Below are positions 17,861 through 27,664 of a DNA stretch of 64,000 bases, piece by piece. This DNA comes from Aquiflexum lacus (GTDB lineage Bacteria; Bacteroidota; Bacteroidia; Cytophagales; Cyclobacteriaceae): NCBI RefSeq assembly GCF_015476655.1, contig NZ_JABFHF010000016.1, forward strand, positions 1-64,000. The letters are read 5' to 3'. Within the stretch, counting starts at the first letter, position 1; every line of letters begins with the position of its first letter. Made by a program: the position numbers and the translations under genes. A model generated the notes under the pieces. It was not told the DNA's origin, made no database searches, and saw only the letters and a list, made by a program, of their open reading frames with translations.

Positions 17861-19795
17861 ATGATACTAGATTCTAAAATACCCGAAGGCCCATTGGCAG
17901 ACAAATGGACCAAACATAAATTCAACGTGAAATTGGTCAACCCGGCCAATAAAAGAAAATATGAAGTAATAGTAGTTGGAACTGGACTAGCAGGAGCTTC
18001 AGCAGCTGCGTCTTTGGCAGAACTTGGTTACAATGTCAAGGCATTTTGTTTTCAGGATAGTCCAAGAAGAGCGCATTCCATCGCTGCACAAGGTGGCATC
18101 AATGCTGCTAAAAACTATCAAAATGATGGAGATTCTGTATTCCGATTGTTTTATGATACCATCAAAGGTGGGGATTACAGGTCAAGAGAAGCCAATGTTT
18201 ACAGGCTGGCTCAGGTTTCTGTAAATATCATTGATCAATGTGTGGCCCAAGGGGTGCCTTTTGCAAGAGAATATGGAGGCCTGTTGGCAAACCGGTCTTT
18301 TGGTGGCGCGCAGGTTTCAAGAACTTTTTATGCCAAAGGACAAACAGGTCAACAATTACTTTTAGGAGCTTATTCTGCACTCAGCAGACAGGTTGCCAAT
18401 GGTAAAGTAAAATTATATCCAAGAACAGAAATGATGGATGTGGTAACAATTGATGGGAAAGCCAAAGGAATTGTTACCAGAAACCTTATAACAGGAGCTA
18501 TTGAATCACATGCTGCACATGCAGTATTACTTTGCACAGGTGGTTATGGGAATGTGTTTTTTCTTTCCACCAATGCAATGGGTTCAAATGTTACCGCAGC
18601 TTGGAGGGCCCACAAAAAAGGCGCTTTAATGGCTAATCCCAGTTACACGCAAATCCACCCAACTTGTATTCCCGTTTCAGGTGATCATCAGTCAAAATTG
18701 ACATTGATGTCTGAATCCCTTAGGAATGACGGTAGGGTATGGGTTCCTGCAACCGTTGAAATGGCCGAAAAACTGAGAAAAAGGCAGATTTCGGCCAATG
18801 ATATTAAAGAGGAAGAAAGAGATTACTTCTTGGAAAGAAAGTACCCATCTTTTGGTAATTTGGTTCCACGTGATGTAGCATCAAGAAATGCCAAATATAT
18901 GTGTGATGAGGGTAGAGGAGTCAATGAGACAGGAGAGGCAGTATTTTTGGATTTTAGAGATGCCATCAAGCGCGACGGGAAAAGTACCATAGAAGCCAAA
19001 TATGGTAACCTCTTTGACATGTACATGCAGATTACAGGGGACAATCCATATGAGGGTCCAATGATGATCTATCCTGCTGTTCATTATACCATGGGAGGTC
19101 TTTGGGTAGATTACAATTTAATGACCAATGTACCTGGATTGTATGCATTGGGAGAAGCTAATTTCTCCGATCATGGAGCCAATAGATTGGGTGCCTCCGC
19201 ATTGATGCAAGGCCTTGCAGATGGGTATTTTGTTATTCCTTACACTGTGGGTGATTACCTTGCCCAATCGGCTGCAGCCAAATTGGATGTAAATGATCAG
19301 GCATTTAAAACAGCAGAAAAAGAAGTTAAGGATAGAATTCAAAAATTACTTAGCATCAAGGGTAAAAAGACTGTAGACCATTTTCATAAGAGATTAGGAA
19401 AAATCATGTGGGATTACTGTGGAATGGCCAGAAATGCCGAGGGACTTACCAAAGCTAAGGCAATGATCAAAGAATTGAAAGCAGAATTCTGGACCAATGT
19501 CAATGTGCTTGGAGATAATGAAGAATTGAATCAGTCCTTAGAAAAAGCCCATAGGGTAGCGGATTTCATTGAGCTAGGAGAGTTGATGGTGGATGATGCG
19601 CTCAATAGAGATGAATCCTGTGGTGGACATTTCAGAGAAGAATATCAGACTCCTGAAGGTGAAGCCCTTAGGGATGACGAAAATTTTGCCTATGTCGCTG
19701 CATGGGAATATTTGGGAGAAGGAAAAGAAGAAGCGCTTCATAAAGAGCCTCTTGTGTTTGAAAATGTGAAGTTGACCCAAAGAAGTTATAAGTAA
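17861..19795 (+). CDS. sdhA: Succinate dehydrogenase / fumarate reductase flavoprotein subunit
   Basis: A 644-residue FAD subunit. The dinucleotide-binding motif [19 protein letters not shown] is near residue 40. The FAD-attachment His is in [15 protein letters not shown], and active-site segments include [25 protein letters not shown] and [15 protein letters not shown]. The length suits the B-type enzyme of Bacteroidota. It oxidises succinate to fumarate in the TCA cycle on the cytoplasmic face of the membrane. It lies between sdhC and sdhB with short spacers, so one operon is likely. Confidence 0.97.
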   Translation: MILDSKIPEGPLADKWTKHKFNVKLVNPANKRKYEVIVVGTGLAGASAAASLAELGYNVKAFCFQDSPRRAHSIAAQGGINAAKNYQNDGDSVFRLFYDTIKGGDYRSREANVYRLAQVSVNIIDQCVAQGVPFAREYGGLLANRSFGGAQVSRTFYAKGQTGQQLLLGAYSALSRQVANGKVKLYPRTEMMDVVTIDGKAKGIVTRNLITGAIESHAAHAVLLCTGGYGNVFFLSTNAMGSNVTAAWRAHKKGALMANPSYTQIHPTCIPVSGDHQSKLTLMSESLRNDGRVWVPATVEMAEKLRKRQISANDIKEEERDYFLERKYPSFGNLVPRDVASRNAKYMCDEGRGVNETGEAVFLDFRDAIKRDGKSTIEAKYGNLFDMYMQITGDNPYEGPMMIYPAVHYTMGGLWVDYNLMTNVPGLYALGEANFSDHGANRLGASALMQGLADGYFVIPYTVGDYLAQSAAAKLDVNDQAFKTAEKEVKDRIQKLLSIKGKKTVDHFHKRLGKIMWDYCGMARNAEGLTKAKAMIKELKAEFWTNVNVLGDNEELNQSLEKAHRVADFIELGELMVDDALNRDESCGGHFREEYQTPEGEALRDDENFAYVAAWEYLGEGKEEALHKEPLVFENVKLTQRSYK

Positions 19796-19820
19796 TTAGA
19801 AAATTAAAATCATCAGAGCA

Positions 19821-20570
19821 ATGAATCTTACATTGAAAATCTGGAGACAGAAAAATCACTCCGACAAAGGAGGTTTTAAAGAATATAAAGTTACAGATAT
19901 TTCTAAAGACATGTCGTTTTTGGAGATGTTGGATGTGTTGAATGAACAATTGACTGAAAAGGGAGAAGATCCAGTTCATTTTGACCATGATTGTAGGGAA
20001 GGTATCTGCGGGATGTGTTCTTTGTACATCAATGGAAATCCACATGGTCCATTACAGACCACTACCTGCCAACTCCACATGAGGTCATTCAATGATGGTG
20101 AGACCATTACCATAGAGCCTTGGAGGGCAAAATCATTTCCTGTAGTCAAAGATTTGGTAACTGATCGCTCTGCGTTTGATAGAATTATTCAGGCAGGCGG
20201 ATATGTTTCGGTCAATACAGGTGGAGTTCCTGATGCCAATGAAATTCCTATCACAAAAACCATTGCCGATATGGCGATGGATGCTGCGCAATGTATCGGT
20301 TGCGGTGCCTGTGTAGCCGCCTGTAAAAATGCTTCGGCTATGCTGTTCACTTCTGCAAAAGTTTCCCAATTGGCATTGTTGCCACAAGGTCAGGTGGAAA
20401 GAAAAACCAGGGCTGAAAAAATGGTTGCCCAAATGGATGCTGAAGGTTTTGGTGCATGTACTAATACAGGTGCATGTGAGGCCGAATGCCCAAAGGGCAT
20501 CAGTATTTCCAATATTGCCAGGATGAATAGGGAATATTTCTCTGCGGTGGTCAGCAGTCAGAATGTCTGA
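19821..20570 (+). CDS. sdhB: Succinate dehydrogenase / fumarate reductase iron-sulfur subunit
   Basis: A 249-residue Fe-S subunit with all three clusters visible: [2Fe-2S] ligands in [16 protein letters not shown] and the following TTTC, [4Fe-4S] in [13 protein letters not shown], and [3Fe-4S] in [15 protein letters not shown] together with shared cysteines. It passes electrons from SdhA to quinone at SdhC. It is the last gene of the operon, followed by a strong terminator. Confidence 0.97.
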   Translation: MNLTLKIWRQKNHSDKGGFKEYKVTDISKDMSFLEMLDVLNEQLTEKGEDPVHFDHDCREGICGMCSLYINGNPHGPLQTTTCQLHMRSFNDGETITIEPWRAKSFPVVKDLVTDRSAFDRIIQAGGYVSVNTGGVPDANEIPITKTIADMAMDAAQCIGCGACVAACKNASAMLFTSAKVSQLALLPQGQVERKTRAEKMVAQMDAEGFGACTNTGACEAECPKGISISNIARMNREYFSAVVSSQNV

Positions 20571-20591
20571 TGTTAAATCAAATATAAATAA

Positions 20592-20617
20592 GAGCCGGTC
20601 AGTCCGGCTTTTTTTGT
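20592..20617 (+). terminator. Terminator of sdhCAB
   Basis: AGCCGG and CCGGCT form a 6-bp GC-rich stem with a five-base loop (TCAGT) followed by T7, 22 bases after the sdhB stop. Confidence 0.85.
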
Positions 20618-20676
20618 GACTATATGAATCTCAAATTTCAATATTCATATATTGTCGTATTTAGATGTTTTCTTTC

Positions 20677-20707
20677 TTTTAGACTAATTCAAATAATGTT
20701 AACTTTG
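20677..20707 (+). promoter_or_regulatory. Possible promoter of the symporter operon
   Basis: TAACTTTG at 20700-20707 matches the Bacteroidota -7 element TAnnTTTG. TTTT at 20677-20680, 19 bases upstream, is only a partial match to the -33 TTTG. AAGGA (20748-20754 region) precedes the ATG at 20759 and would act as ribosome binding site. Confidence 0.4.
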
Positions 20708-20758
20708 AAAATTAATATTATTTAGAGAATTTGTCAGATTTTACAAACAAGGAAATAA

Positions 20759-22201
20759 ATGCATTTTATTGATCTCGGCATATTTGTCGGGTACATGATT
20801 TTGATGCTTGGAGTGGGGTACTATTTTATGCGCCAAAACAAGAGTCAGGATGATTATTATGTCGGTGGAAGAAATATAGGCCCATGGCATATTGGTCTTT
20901 CGGTAGTGGCCACGGATGTTGGCGGAGGATTCTCTGTTGGACTTGGAGGATTGGGTTTTGTAATGGGGCTTTCAGGCAGTTGGATGCTGTTTACAGGATT
21001 GTTGGGGGCGTGGTTGGCTGCCGTATTTTTGATTCCGAGGATAAAGCAGGACAAGGCATTTGCTAATTTTTATACTTTCCCACAGATATTCAAACATCTT
21101 TTTGACAGGAAGGTGGGGATTGCAGCTGCTGTGATTTCGCTAATAGGATACCTTGGATTCACTTCGTCACAATTATTGGCAGGTGCAAAACTGGCTTCGG
21201 GTACTTTTATTGAACTGGGATTGACCGAGGCCTTGTTGATGATGGGGGTTATCGCGGTGGTTTACACTGTTTTGGGTGGATTGAAAGCGGTTATCTATAC
21301 AGATACGGTGCAGTGGATTATTCTGATGTTGGGGTTTATATTTATTGGTCTTCCTGTTGCCTATTTTCATGTGGGTGGATGGGAAGTCATTCAGGCTACA
21401 TTGCCTCAGGAGTTTTTCAGTCTTTCCAATCTCAGATGGCAAGACTTCGCCAATTGGGGCATTACGATCTTACCAATCTGGTTTATCGGGATGACATTGT
21501 ATCAGAGAATTTATGCCAGCAGAGATACCAAATCCGCGCAAAAAGCTTGGTTTATAGCAGGTTTATTCGAGTGGCCTATAATGGCCTTTATGGGAGTTTC
21601 TTTGGGGTTGCTTTCAAGAGTAGCTTTTGAACAAGGATTGTTGCTCATTGATTTGGAAACTTTGGATCCTGAAATGGGATTACCTATACTGTTGAGGACG
21701 ATTCTTCCTCCGGGTATATTGGGTTTGATGATGGCAGCTTATTTTTCCGCGGTCCTATCTACTGCTGATTCTTGTTTGATGGCGGCATCGGGGAACTTGT
21801 CCACAGATATTTTTGGAAAATGGCTGAATAAGAAAAAAGAAAGTCAGCAGATTTTATATGGGCAATTGTTCACACTGATATTGGGAATCATAGCCCTGAT
21901 TGTAGCTATGCAGATGACCAATGTTTTGGATTTGATGTTGTACAGTTATGCTTTTATGGTTTCAGGTCTTTTGGTACCCATCCTATTCGGATTATTTACA
22001 AAGAAAAGGAATCCCGAAGCTGCCATAGCTGCCATGATTACAGGAGGGGCTGTCACAGTGATTCTGGGTTTATTGCCTATAAACTTACCTTTAGGGCTTG
22101 ATCCGAATTTCTTTGGTGTTTTTGCCTCTTTAGCAGTGTTTTTGCTTGTTAATAAGTATAGAGAATCGAAAATTCAAAATAAAATTAATGAATATGCATA
22201 A
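20759..22201 (+). CDS. Sodium:solute symporter (SSS family)
   Basis: A 480-residue membrane protein with about 13 predicted transmembrane helices and SSS-family signatures: the N-terminal GVGYYFMRQNKSQDDYYVGGRNI, then DVGGGFSVGLGGLGFVMG, and the later FSAVLSTADSCLMAASGNLSTDI that corresponds to the Na2-site helix. It imports an organic solute with Na+. The substrate is not evident. The next two genes, a GNAT acetyltransferase and an ornithine/alanine-racemase-like enzyme, overlap or abut it and suggest an amino acid or related compound. Its TAA stop lies inside the start region of the GNAT gene. Confidence 0.9.
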   Translation: MHFIDLGIFVGYMILMLGVGYYFMRQNKSQDDYYVGGRNIGPWHIGLSVVATDVGGGFSVGLGGLGFVMGLSGSWMLFTGLLGAWLAAVFLIPRIKQDKAFANFYTFPQIFKHLFDRKVGIAAAVISLIGYLGFTSSQLLAGAKLASGTFIELGLTEALLMMGVIAVVYTVLGGLKAVIYTDTVQWIILMLGFIFIGLPVAYFHVGGWEVIQATLPQEFFSLSNLRWQDFANWGITILPIWFIGMTLYQRIYASRDTKSAQKAWFIAGLFEWPIMAFMGVSLGLLSRVAFEQGLLLIDLETLDPEMGLPILLRTILPPGILGLMMAAYFSAVLSTADSCLMAASGNLSTDIFGKWLNKKKESQQILYGQLFTLILGIIALIVAMQMTNVLDLMLYSYAFMVSGLLVPILFGLFTKKRNPEAAIAAMITGGAVTVILGLLPINLPLGLDPNFFGVFASLAVFLLVNKYRESKIQNKINEYA

Positions 22202-22634
22202 AATAGAAATTATATCCACCGCAGACCAAGCTACCTTTTTACAGAAAAAAGAGATAGCAGATTTTTTGTTTGTACAATTGGAACAGTATGGTGATCCGAT
22301 CAATGATATCATGAAATGTCTTGATTATGCCTTGGATCAGGCTGTGGACAAGGGTGGGTTTGCAGTTTTGGCACGAGAAAAAGGAAAAATAGTTGGGGCT
22401 GTAGTCATTAATAAAACAGGCATGTCAGGTTATATTCCTGAAAATATACTTGTTTATATTGCCGTGGATGCTTCCCAAAGGGGAAAGGGAGTGGGCAAGC
22501 AATTGATGACAACTGCCATCGAAATGGCCAATGGCGATATAGCGCTTCACGTAGAAGCGGATAATCCTGCAAGAAAATTATATGAAAAACTAGGGTTTAC
22601 GAATAAATACCTGGAAATGAGACTCAAAAAATAA
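22188..22634 (+). CDS. GNAT family N-acetyltransferase
   Basis: About 148 residues. The acetyl-CoA-binding motif A is seen in VDASQRGKGVGKQLM, and the C-terminal NPARKLYEKLGF is the usual motif B. It acetylates an unknown amine. Two ATGs (22188 and 22194) lie inside the 3' end of the symporter gene, an overlap of 8 to 14 bases. Its TAA shares a base with the next ATG (TAATG). Such tight packing indicates a three-gene operon. Confidence 0.88.
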   Translation: MNMHKIEIISTADQATFLQKKEIADFLFVQLEQYGDPINDIMKCLDYALDQAVDKGGFAVLAREKGKIVGAVVINKTGMSGYIPENILVYIAVDASQRGKGVGKQLMTTAIEMANGDIALHVEADNPARKLYEKLGFTNKYLEMRLKK

Positions 22635-23707
22635 TGGCGTACCTAACCTTAAATAGAACCAAACTCAAAGCAAATTTTGAACACCTTAAAGCGATGTTTG
22701 AAGACAGTGATATTTCCTGGGGGGTAGTTTCTAAACTTTTATGTGGTAATAGAAAATTCTTAGAGGAACTGATAAATCTCGGAGTAAAGGAAATCCATGA
22801 CTCTAGGATAAGCAACCTTGAAAAAATCAAGGAAATCAACTCGGAAATTCAAACTGTGTATGTCAAACCTGTATCCAAAAGGAATATTGCCAAAATGGTT
22901 AAATATGCCGATGTGAGTCTCAACAGTGAGTTGACCACTATCAAATGGATATCTGAAGAATCGGTCAAGCAAGGAAAGACCCATAAAATCATCATCATGG
23001 TTGAGACCGGTGACCTCAGGGAAGGAGTCATGGGTGACCATTTGTTGGAGTTCTATGCGCAAATATTTGAACTACCCAATATTGAAATCATCGGATTGGG
23101 CACCAATCTCAATTGCCTCAATGGCGTAATGCCTTCTACGGACAAACTTATTCAGCTTTCTTTATACAAGCAGATCATTGAACTCAAATTCAATAAAAAA
23201 ATTCCTTGGGTTTCAGCCGGTACTTCTGTAACCATACCATTGATGCTGCACAAGCAATTACCTAAAGGAATCAATCATTTCAGGGTAGGGGAAACACTGT
23301 ATTTTGGTGTGGATTTGTTTGAAGAAAAGATTATTGATGGCATGCATGGTGATGTATTTGAATTGAATGCAGAAATCATCGAAATGCAAGAAAAACCATT
23401 GTTACCGTCGGGAACTTTTGCTGCAAATCCTCAAGGTGAAATCATCGAAATTGATCAACAGCTTTATGGCAAATCTTCTTTTAGGGCGATACTTGATATT
23501 GGGCTTTTGGATGTAGATCCAAAATATCTGATTCCCGAGGATGGAGAATTTGAAATTCTTGGAGCAAGTTCTGATATGTTGATACTCAATCTTGGAACCA
23601 ACCCTAAAGAGTATAAAGTTGGTGATATAATCAAATTCAATTTAAAATATATGGGTGCCTTAGGGATATTGAATTCCAGTTATGTTGACAAGGTTATTTC
23701 TGAATAA
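22634..23707 (+). CDS. Alanine/ornithine racemase family PLP-dependent enzyme
   Basis: A 357-residue fold-type III PLP protein of the group annotated as alanine/ornithine racemase family. The PLP-binding Lys is in WGVVSKLLCGN (about residue 36), matching the family's TKVxCG motif. The barrel strands LGTNLNCLNG, SAGTSVTIPL and HFRVGETLYFG carry the phosphate- and pyridine-binding segments. The C-terminal beta domain is shorter than in classical Alr. It probably racemises an amino acid such as ornithine; substrate uncertain. It is the last gene of the symporter-GNAT-racemase operon. Confidence 0.85.
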   Translation: MAYLTLNRTKLKANFEHLKAMFEDSDISWGVVSKLLCGNRKFLEELINLGVKEIHDSRISNLEKIKEINSEIQTVYVKPVSKRNIAKMVKYADVSLNSELTTIKWISEESVKQGKTHKIIIMVETGDLREGVMGDHLLEFYAQIFELPNIEIIGLGTNLNCLNGVMPSTDKLIQLSLYKQIIELKFNKKIPWVSAGTSVTIPLMLHKQLPKGINHFRVGETLYFGVDLFEEKIIDGMHGDVFELNAEIIEMQEKPLLPSGTFAANPQGEIIEIDQQLYGKSSFRAILDIGLLDVDPKYLIPEDGEFEILGASSDMLILNLGTNPKEYKVGDIIKFNLKYMGALGILNSSYVDKVISE

Positions 23708-23788
23708 GTAATTTAGTTATTTTTTAGTTCAAAGTTTTTTCTCTGGCATGGTATTGGACATATTGTATCAAAACCAACTATCATTACC

Positions 23789-24385
23789 ATGAAAAAAATA
23801 CTATTTATTATCGGTTTATTCAGTTTAGTATCTTTTGGAGCTATAGCCCAAAGTTCCAATGATGGAAGAGGGGGATTTGGTATCCGGGGAGGTGCGAGCC
23901 TCTTTAATTTTGGAGGAGAAGATGCTTCCAACAATGATTACGACAATAGAATTGGATACCATTTTGGTTTGTACAATACATTCTTTATAGGAGAGTCATT
24001 GGCAATAGAACCGGGTGTTTATTATGCTGTCAAAGGAACCCAAAATGAGGATTTGATCAAATCAAGGGCTGTATTGGGGTACGTCGATGTACCTGTAATT
24101 TTCAGAGTTTACTTTTCTGAAGGATTAAACTTCTTTGGTGGTGGTCAAGTTTCTTTTTTGACATCATCAAGGTTTGAAGGAGATTTCTTTGGGTCAACTT
24201 ATGGATTTGATACGGAGGCTATTAATAAGACTGATTTTGGAGTTTTATTAGGTGCAGGATATACGCTCCCAATAGGATTGAATGTGCAGGCTTCTTATGA
24301 TTTGGGATTGACCCCTGTGTTCGAAGACAGTAATTCGGAAATCTACAATAGAGGTTTCAAAGTTTCCTTAGGTTATACATTCTAA
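23789..24385 (+). CDS. Outer-membrane beta-barrel (PorT-family-like) protein
   Basis: A 198-residue exported protein with a clear signal peptide (MKKILFIIGLFSLVSFGAIAQ). The rest has alternating hydrophobic/aromatic patterns and the IRGGASLFNFGG / LGAGYTLPIGLNVQASYDLGL / FKVSLGYTF segments typical of the small eight-strand OMP_b-brl_2 family in Bacteroidota. It ends in an aromatic Phe, as usual for outer-membrane proteins. The function is unknown. It is a single gene ended by a strong hairpin. Confidence 0.88.
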   Translation: MKKILFIIGLFSLVSFGAIAQSSNDGRGGFGIRGGASLFNFGGEDASNNDYDNRIGYHFGLYNTFFIGESLAIEPGVYYAVKGTQNEDLIKSRAVLGYVDVPVIFRVYFSEGLNFFGGGQVSFLTSSRFEGDFFGSTYGFDTEAINKTDFGVLLGAGYTLPIGLNVQASYDLGLTPVFEDSNSEIYNRGFKVSLGYTF

Positions 24386-24417
24386 GATGAATTTTAATCC
24401 TTTAAGGATTTAAATAG

Positions 24418-24452
24418 AAAAGAGGTTCTGACATCGTCAGGACCTCTTTTCT
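24418..24452 (+). terminator. Terminator after the outer-membrane protein gene
   Basis: AAAAGAGGTTCTGA and TCAGGACCTCTTTT form a long stem around CATCG, ending in T4, 33 bases after the stop at 24385. The A-rich left arm could also serve the convergent VOC gene. Confidence 0.85.
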
Positions 24453-24481
24453 TAGTGTATTATTTTATAAAATCAGGCAAA

Positions 24482-24928
24482 TCAATACTCGTCATTTACC
24501 TCCAGCCAATAGCCATCCGGATCCCTTATATAAATCTGTTTGATACCATCAGGTCTAATGTTGATGGTGTTTTTTTTGCCGGGCCAATCTTCATATTCGA
24601 TCCCTAATTTTTTCAAGTTGGCTATAAAACCATTCATATCAGGAATGCTAATACAAATATGATTGATTTTATTGATGGTGACCGGTTCCCAAGGAGCTTC
24701 AATAATATGCATGGACAAATTATTGCCGATATCCAACCATGCATGTAACCCATCTTTAAAAGGTTCATCTAATTCTGTGAAATTGAATACACCGGTATAG
24801 AAATCAGTGCTTCTTTTCAAATCTTCTACATAGACTGCGATGTGTGTGATTTTAGCCTGCGCCATGCTTTTATGGTTCATCATTAAAAAACCCGAAATTA
24901 TAATTAAGGAAGTAAGGATTTTTTTCAT
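24482..24928 (-). CDS. Exported VOC (glyoxalase/bleomycin-resistance) family protein
   Basis: A 148-residue protein with a signal peptide (MKKILTSLIIISGFLMMNHKSMAQ) and one vicinal-oxygen-chelate domain. Metal-ligand-like residues are His in KITHIAVYVEDL, Glu in FTELDEPF, His in HICISIPD, and Glu in the terminal IRDPDGYWLEVNDEY. Most VOC proteins are cytoplasmic, so the secretion signal points to a periplasmic role. The substrate is unknown. It is a single gene with an ATG start. Confidence 0.87.
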   Translation of the reverse strand: MKKILTSLIIISGFLMMNHKSMAQAKITHIAVYVEDLKRSTDFYTGVFNFTELDEPFKDGLHAWLDIGNNLSMHIIEAPWEPVTINKINHICISIPDMNGFIANLKKLGIEYEDWPGKKNTINIRPDGIKQIYIRDPDGYWLEVNDEY

Positions 24929-25024
24929 TTTAGTTTTGGGTTATTGTAATTGAAATATAACTCTTTTGGTTTTTAAATCCTGCCTTTAACATCTCTTTTT
25001 GAGTATAAGAAGGATAAGTGGAAA

Positions 25025-25060
25025 AAAATAAGCCTTACTAACCGGTAAGGCTTATTTTAA
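25025..25060 (-). terminator. Terminator downstream of the S41 peptidase gene
   Basis: AATAAGCCTTAC and GTAAGGCTTATT pair around TAACCG, with T-rich sequence following on the minus strand. It lies about 40 bases past the stop of the S41 gene. Confidence 0.8.
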
Positions 25061-25096
25061 TAATAAATATTTTCAACCGATTTCTAACCTTAATTT

Positions 25097-26737
25097 TTAA
25101 TCAAGTGATTTCGGAGCCAAGGCAAGATTTTCAGCTTCATCGAATAAGTTGAGTGCTTGCTGATAGGCCTCGTTGACAGCTTCATTGATTACCTTGTAGA
25201 ATGCATTGTCGTCAAATATGTTTCTGCCCATATGGGCTTTGAGTAGAATCCTAAGATAATCTTTCGACTTCCTAAAATCTTTTTCATCAAATTTGACATT
25301 ATTTTTCTCACCTACTTTTATCAAGGATTGAAGCATTTCTTCAGTTACCTGATATTTATTGTAGTACTCTTCAAAACTCATTCCTTCAAACTTTTTCTTG
25401 TTTTTTTCAAGGTAATCCAAGATGAATTCCCTTGAAGAATCTGAATTAAACAACCTGTTGATATATGCACTTGTCATGGTGGTGTCTAATGGAACAAAGA
25501 AATCAGGCATGATTCCTCCACCACCAAAAACAGCTCTTCCACCCTTGGTTTCATACCTTAAACTATCATCGAACTTGATGCTGTCAGCTGTAAAAAACTC
25601 ACCGTGTTCAAACCTGTTCATCCAGTCGCTACCATAATCATTGTCATCTCCATAAGGTTTTTGAATCGATCGCCCTGAAGGGGTATAATACCTTGCAATG
25701 GTTAACCTGAGTTCGGCCCCATCAGATAAATCTATTGGCATCTGTACCAGCCCTTTCCCAAAAGACCTTCTCCCTACAATTAGACCACGGTCATTATCCT
25801 GAATGGCACCTGCAACGATCTCGGATGCTGATGCGCTTCCTTCATTGATCAAAACAATGACAGATCCATCTTCAAATAAACCTGGTTTGACGGCATAAGC
25901 TTTTTGGTTATATCTGCTAAGTTTGCCTTCTTGAGAAACTATAAGTGCATTTTCGTCTAAGATTTCATCTGCGATATTGATGGCTGCTCCCATGTAACCC
26001 CCTGGATTTCCCTGAAGGTCCAAAATCAACTTCTTCATTCCTTGATCTTTCAGTTCTTGGATTGATTTTTTAAACTCTTCATGGGTAGTAGCTGCAAATC
26101 TTGTCACTTTAATATAGCCGATTTCATCATTGACCATGTAGGTTGCGTTTATGCTATACTGAGGGATTTTGTCTCTGATAATGTCATAGGAGATCAATTC
26201 ATTTTGATTCTTTCTTTTAATGTCAACGACAACTTTACTTCCTCGGGGTCCTCGGAGCAAATCAAACACATCTCTATTGGTAATCCCTGTTCCTGCGACT
26301 GTTTTACCATCCACTTTTATAATTTGATCACTCGATTGAATGCCGAGCTTTTCCGATGGCCCCCCGGTCAAAGGTGCTACTACATAAATGGTATCCCTTA
26401 TGATGCCGAATTCAACACCAATTCCATCAAATGCACCATCAAGATCAGATTTCGCCAAGGTAGCATCTCTAGCGGGTATATAACTGGAGTGGGGATCAAG
26501 TTTTTCCAACATCCTTTGAATTCCGAACTCTACCAACTCATTTGTATTGACACTGTCAACATAATCACGGTTGATGTAGGTGATTATTTCCTGCAGTTTA
26601 TAAATAGCAGCTTTCAGGTCATTTCTGTCTGTTTTGGGTTCAGCGAATGTTGCTCCAATCCATATGCCTGCTGAAATTGCAAGTGCTAGGATTATAGGCA
26701 ATCTGATTTGCTGTTTGGTGTTTTTGATTTCGCTCAC
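25097..26737 (-). CDS. S41 family C-terminal processing peptidase
   Basis: About 546 residues: an N-terminal membrane anchor (LPIILALAISAGIWIGATFA), a helical pre-domain, a PDZ domain (FDGIGVEFGI ... GGPSEKLGIQSSDQIIKVDG ... DVFDLLRGPRGSKV), then the protease core with the Ser nucleophile in EGSASASEIVAGA and the general-base Lys in SFGKGLVQ. A C-terminal helical tail follows. It is a periplasmic CtpA/Prc-like protease. No ATG occurs near the N terminus. I chose GTG at 26737 because GAAGGA lies 4 bases upstream; TTG at 26749 is the alternative. Confidence 0.92.
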   Translation of the reverse strand: MSEIKNTKQQIRLPIILALAISAGIWIGATFAEPKTDRNDLKAAIYKLQEIITYINRDYVDSVNTNELVEFGIQRMLEKLDPHSSYIPARDATLAKSDLDGAFDGIGVEFGIIRDTIYVVAPLTGGPSEKLGIQSSDQIIKVDGKTVAGTGITNRDVFDLLRGPRGSKVVVDIKRKNQNELISYDIIRDKIPQYSINATYMVNDEIGYIKVTRFAATTHEEFKKSIQELKDQGMKKLILDLQGNPGGYMGAAINIADEILDENALIVSQEGKLSRYNQKAYAVKPGLFEDGSVIVLINEGSASASEIVAGAIQDNDRGLIVGRRSFGKGLVQMPIDLSDGAELRLTIARYYTPSGRSIQKPYGDDNDYGSDWMNRFEHGEFFTADSIKFDDSLRYETKGGRAVFGGGGIMPDFFVPLDTTMTSAYINRLFNSDSSREFILDYLEKNKKKFEGMSFEEYYNKYQVTEEMLQSLIKVGEKNNVKFDEKDFRKSKDYLRILLKAHMGRNIFDDNAFYKVINEAVNEAYQQALNLFDEAENLALAPKSLD

Positions 26738-26902
26738 AATTTCCTTCAATTAATAAGTGGTAATTTTTTTTGGGTTCTTCAAAATAAACTCAACTTATGT
26801 TTAAACAGTATTTTAAACCATTTCGTTTTTATAAACGCAAGAAATTCAATTTTGATGAATGTTATGTCTCTTATTAAGCTAAAATAAATTAATTTTGTTT
26901 TT

Positions 26903-27664
26903 ATGTTGAATCCCAAAGATATTCAGAAAACCTCAATTAAAGACCTTGTGTCCGATAATTATGTCTTTGCATCCGTTTTGCATTATTTTGGGATAAGTTT
27001 TTTTCAATATGAACAAAATTCATTGCTCGAAGTCTGTAAGAAATTCAAAATCAACCCCAAACAGTTGATCGATGAATTGGAAGCATGGGCAAAGAGGAAA
27101 GAACCCACATCCGAAGAGCTTTATCTTCATCCGATAGAAGTTCTGGTTTCATATTTAAAAAGGAAGCATTACTATTTTCTGAGACAAGAGTTGCCATTTT
27201 TGTCCAATATGGTTTCCGGGATTAAGGTGGAAGAGCCGATCTATTTAAATATTCTTGCTGATATGAGGATCATGTTTCCGCTTTTTGTAAATGATTTTAT
27301 TCATCATATCCATGAGGAAGAAAGTAAACTTTTTCAGCGCATCAAACTGCTTCATGAAATTGAGGAAGACGAATACAGGATATCAGATGCCATCCATATT
27401 CTGGAAGGAAGTCCAGTTGTATCGCTTGCTGAAGCCCATGATACCCATGATGATGAAATGGAAGGTATCAGGAAGTTGACCAATGATTATTTTCTGCCAG
27501 CTGATGCCTCGATTTCGATGAAAGTGCTCTATCATGAACTACAGGTTTTTGAAAAAGAACTCATCATTCATGCCCAAATTGAAGACCGTTTGCTTTTCCC
27601 CAAAGCTGTTGAACTTGAAAAAGAGGTTCTCAGAAAAGTAAGGAAAAAAATAAGCAATAACTGA
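26903..27664 (+). CDS. Hemerythrin-domain protein resembling Ric/ScdA, with a degenerate N-terminal motif
   Basis: A 253-residue protein. The N-terminal ~60 residues align with the DUF542/ScdA_N domain of the iron-sulfur repair protein Ric (SIKDLVSDNYVFASVLHYFGI), but the usual Cys-Cys segment after FGI is replaced by SFFQYEQNS. The C-terminal part is a hemerythrin-like four-helix bundle with candidate diiron ligands HYYF, HHIHEEES, AHDTHDDEM and HAQIEDRLLFP. In Ric the diiron centre helps repair nitrosative damage to Fe-S clusters; whether this variant does so is open. It is the first gene of an operon, its TGA overlapping the ruvX ATG. Confidence 0.82.
   Translation: MLNPKDIQKTSIKDLVSDNYVFASVLHYFGISFFQYEQNSLLEVCKKFKINPKQLIDELEAWAKRKEPTSEELYLHPIEVLVSYLKRKHYYFLRQELPFLSNMVSGIKVEEPIYLNILADMRIMFPLFVNDFIHHIHEEESKLFQRIKLLHEIEEDEYRISDAIHILEGSPVVSLAEAHDTHDDEMEGIRKLTNDYFLPADASISMKVLYHELQVFEKELIIHAQIEDRLLFPKAVELEKEVLRKVRKKISNN

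Noticed and set aside
26890-26897. TAATTTTG considered a promoter -7 box of the hemerythrin-ruvX-def operon
   Set aside because: Transcription would start at about the ATG itself and no -33 TTG is found at 19-21 bases upstream.
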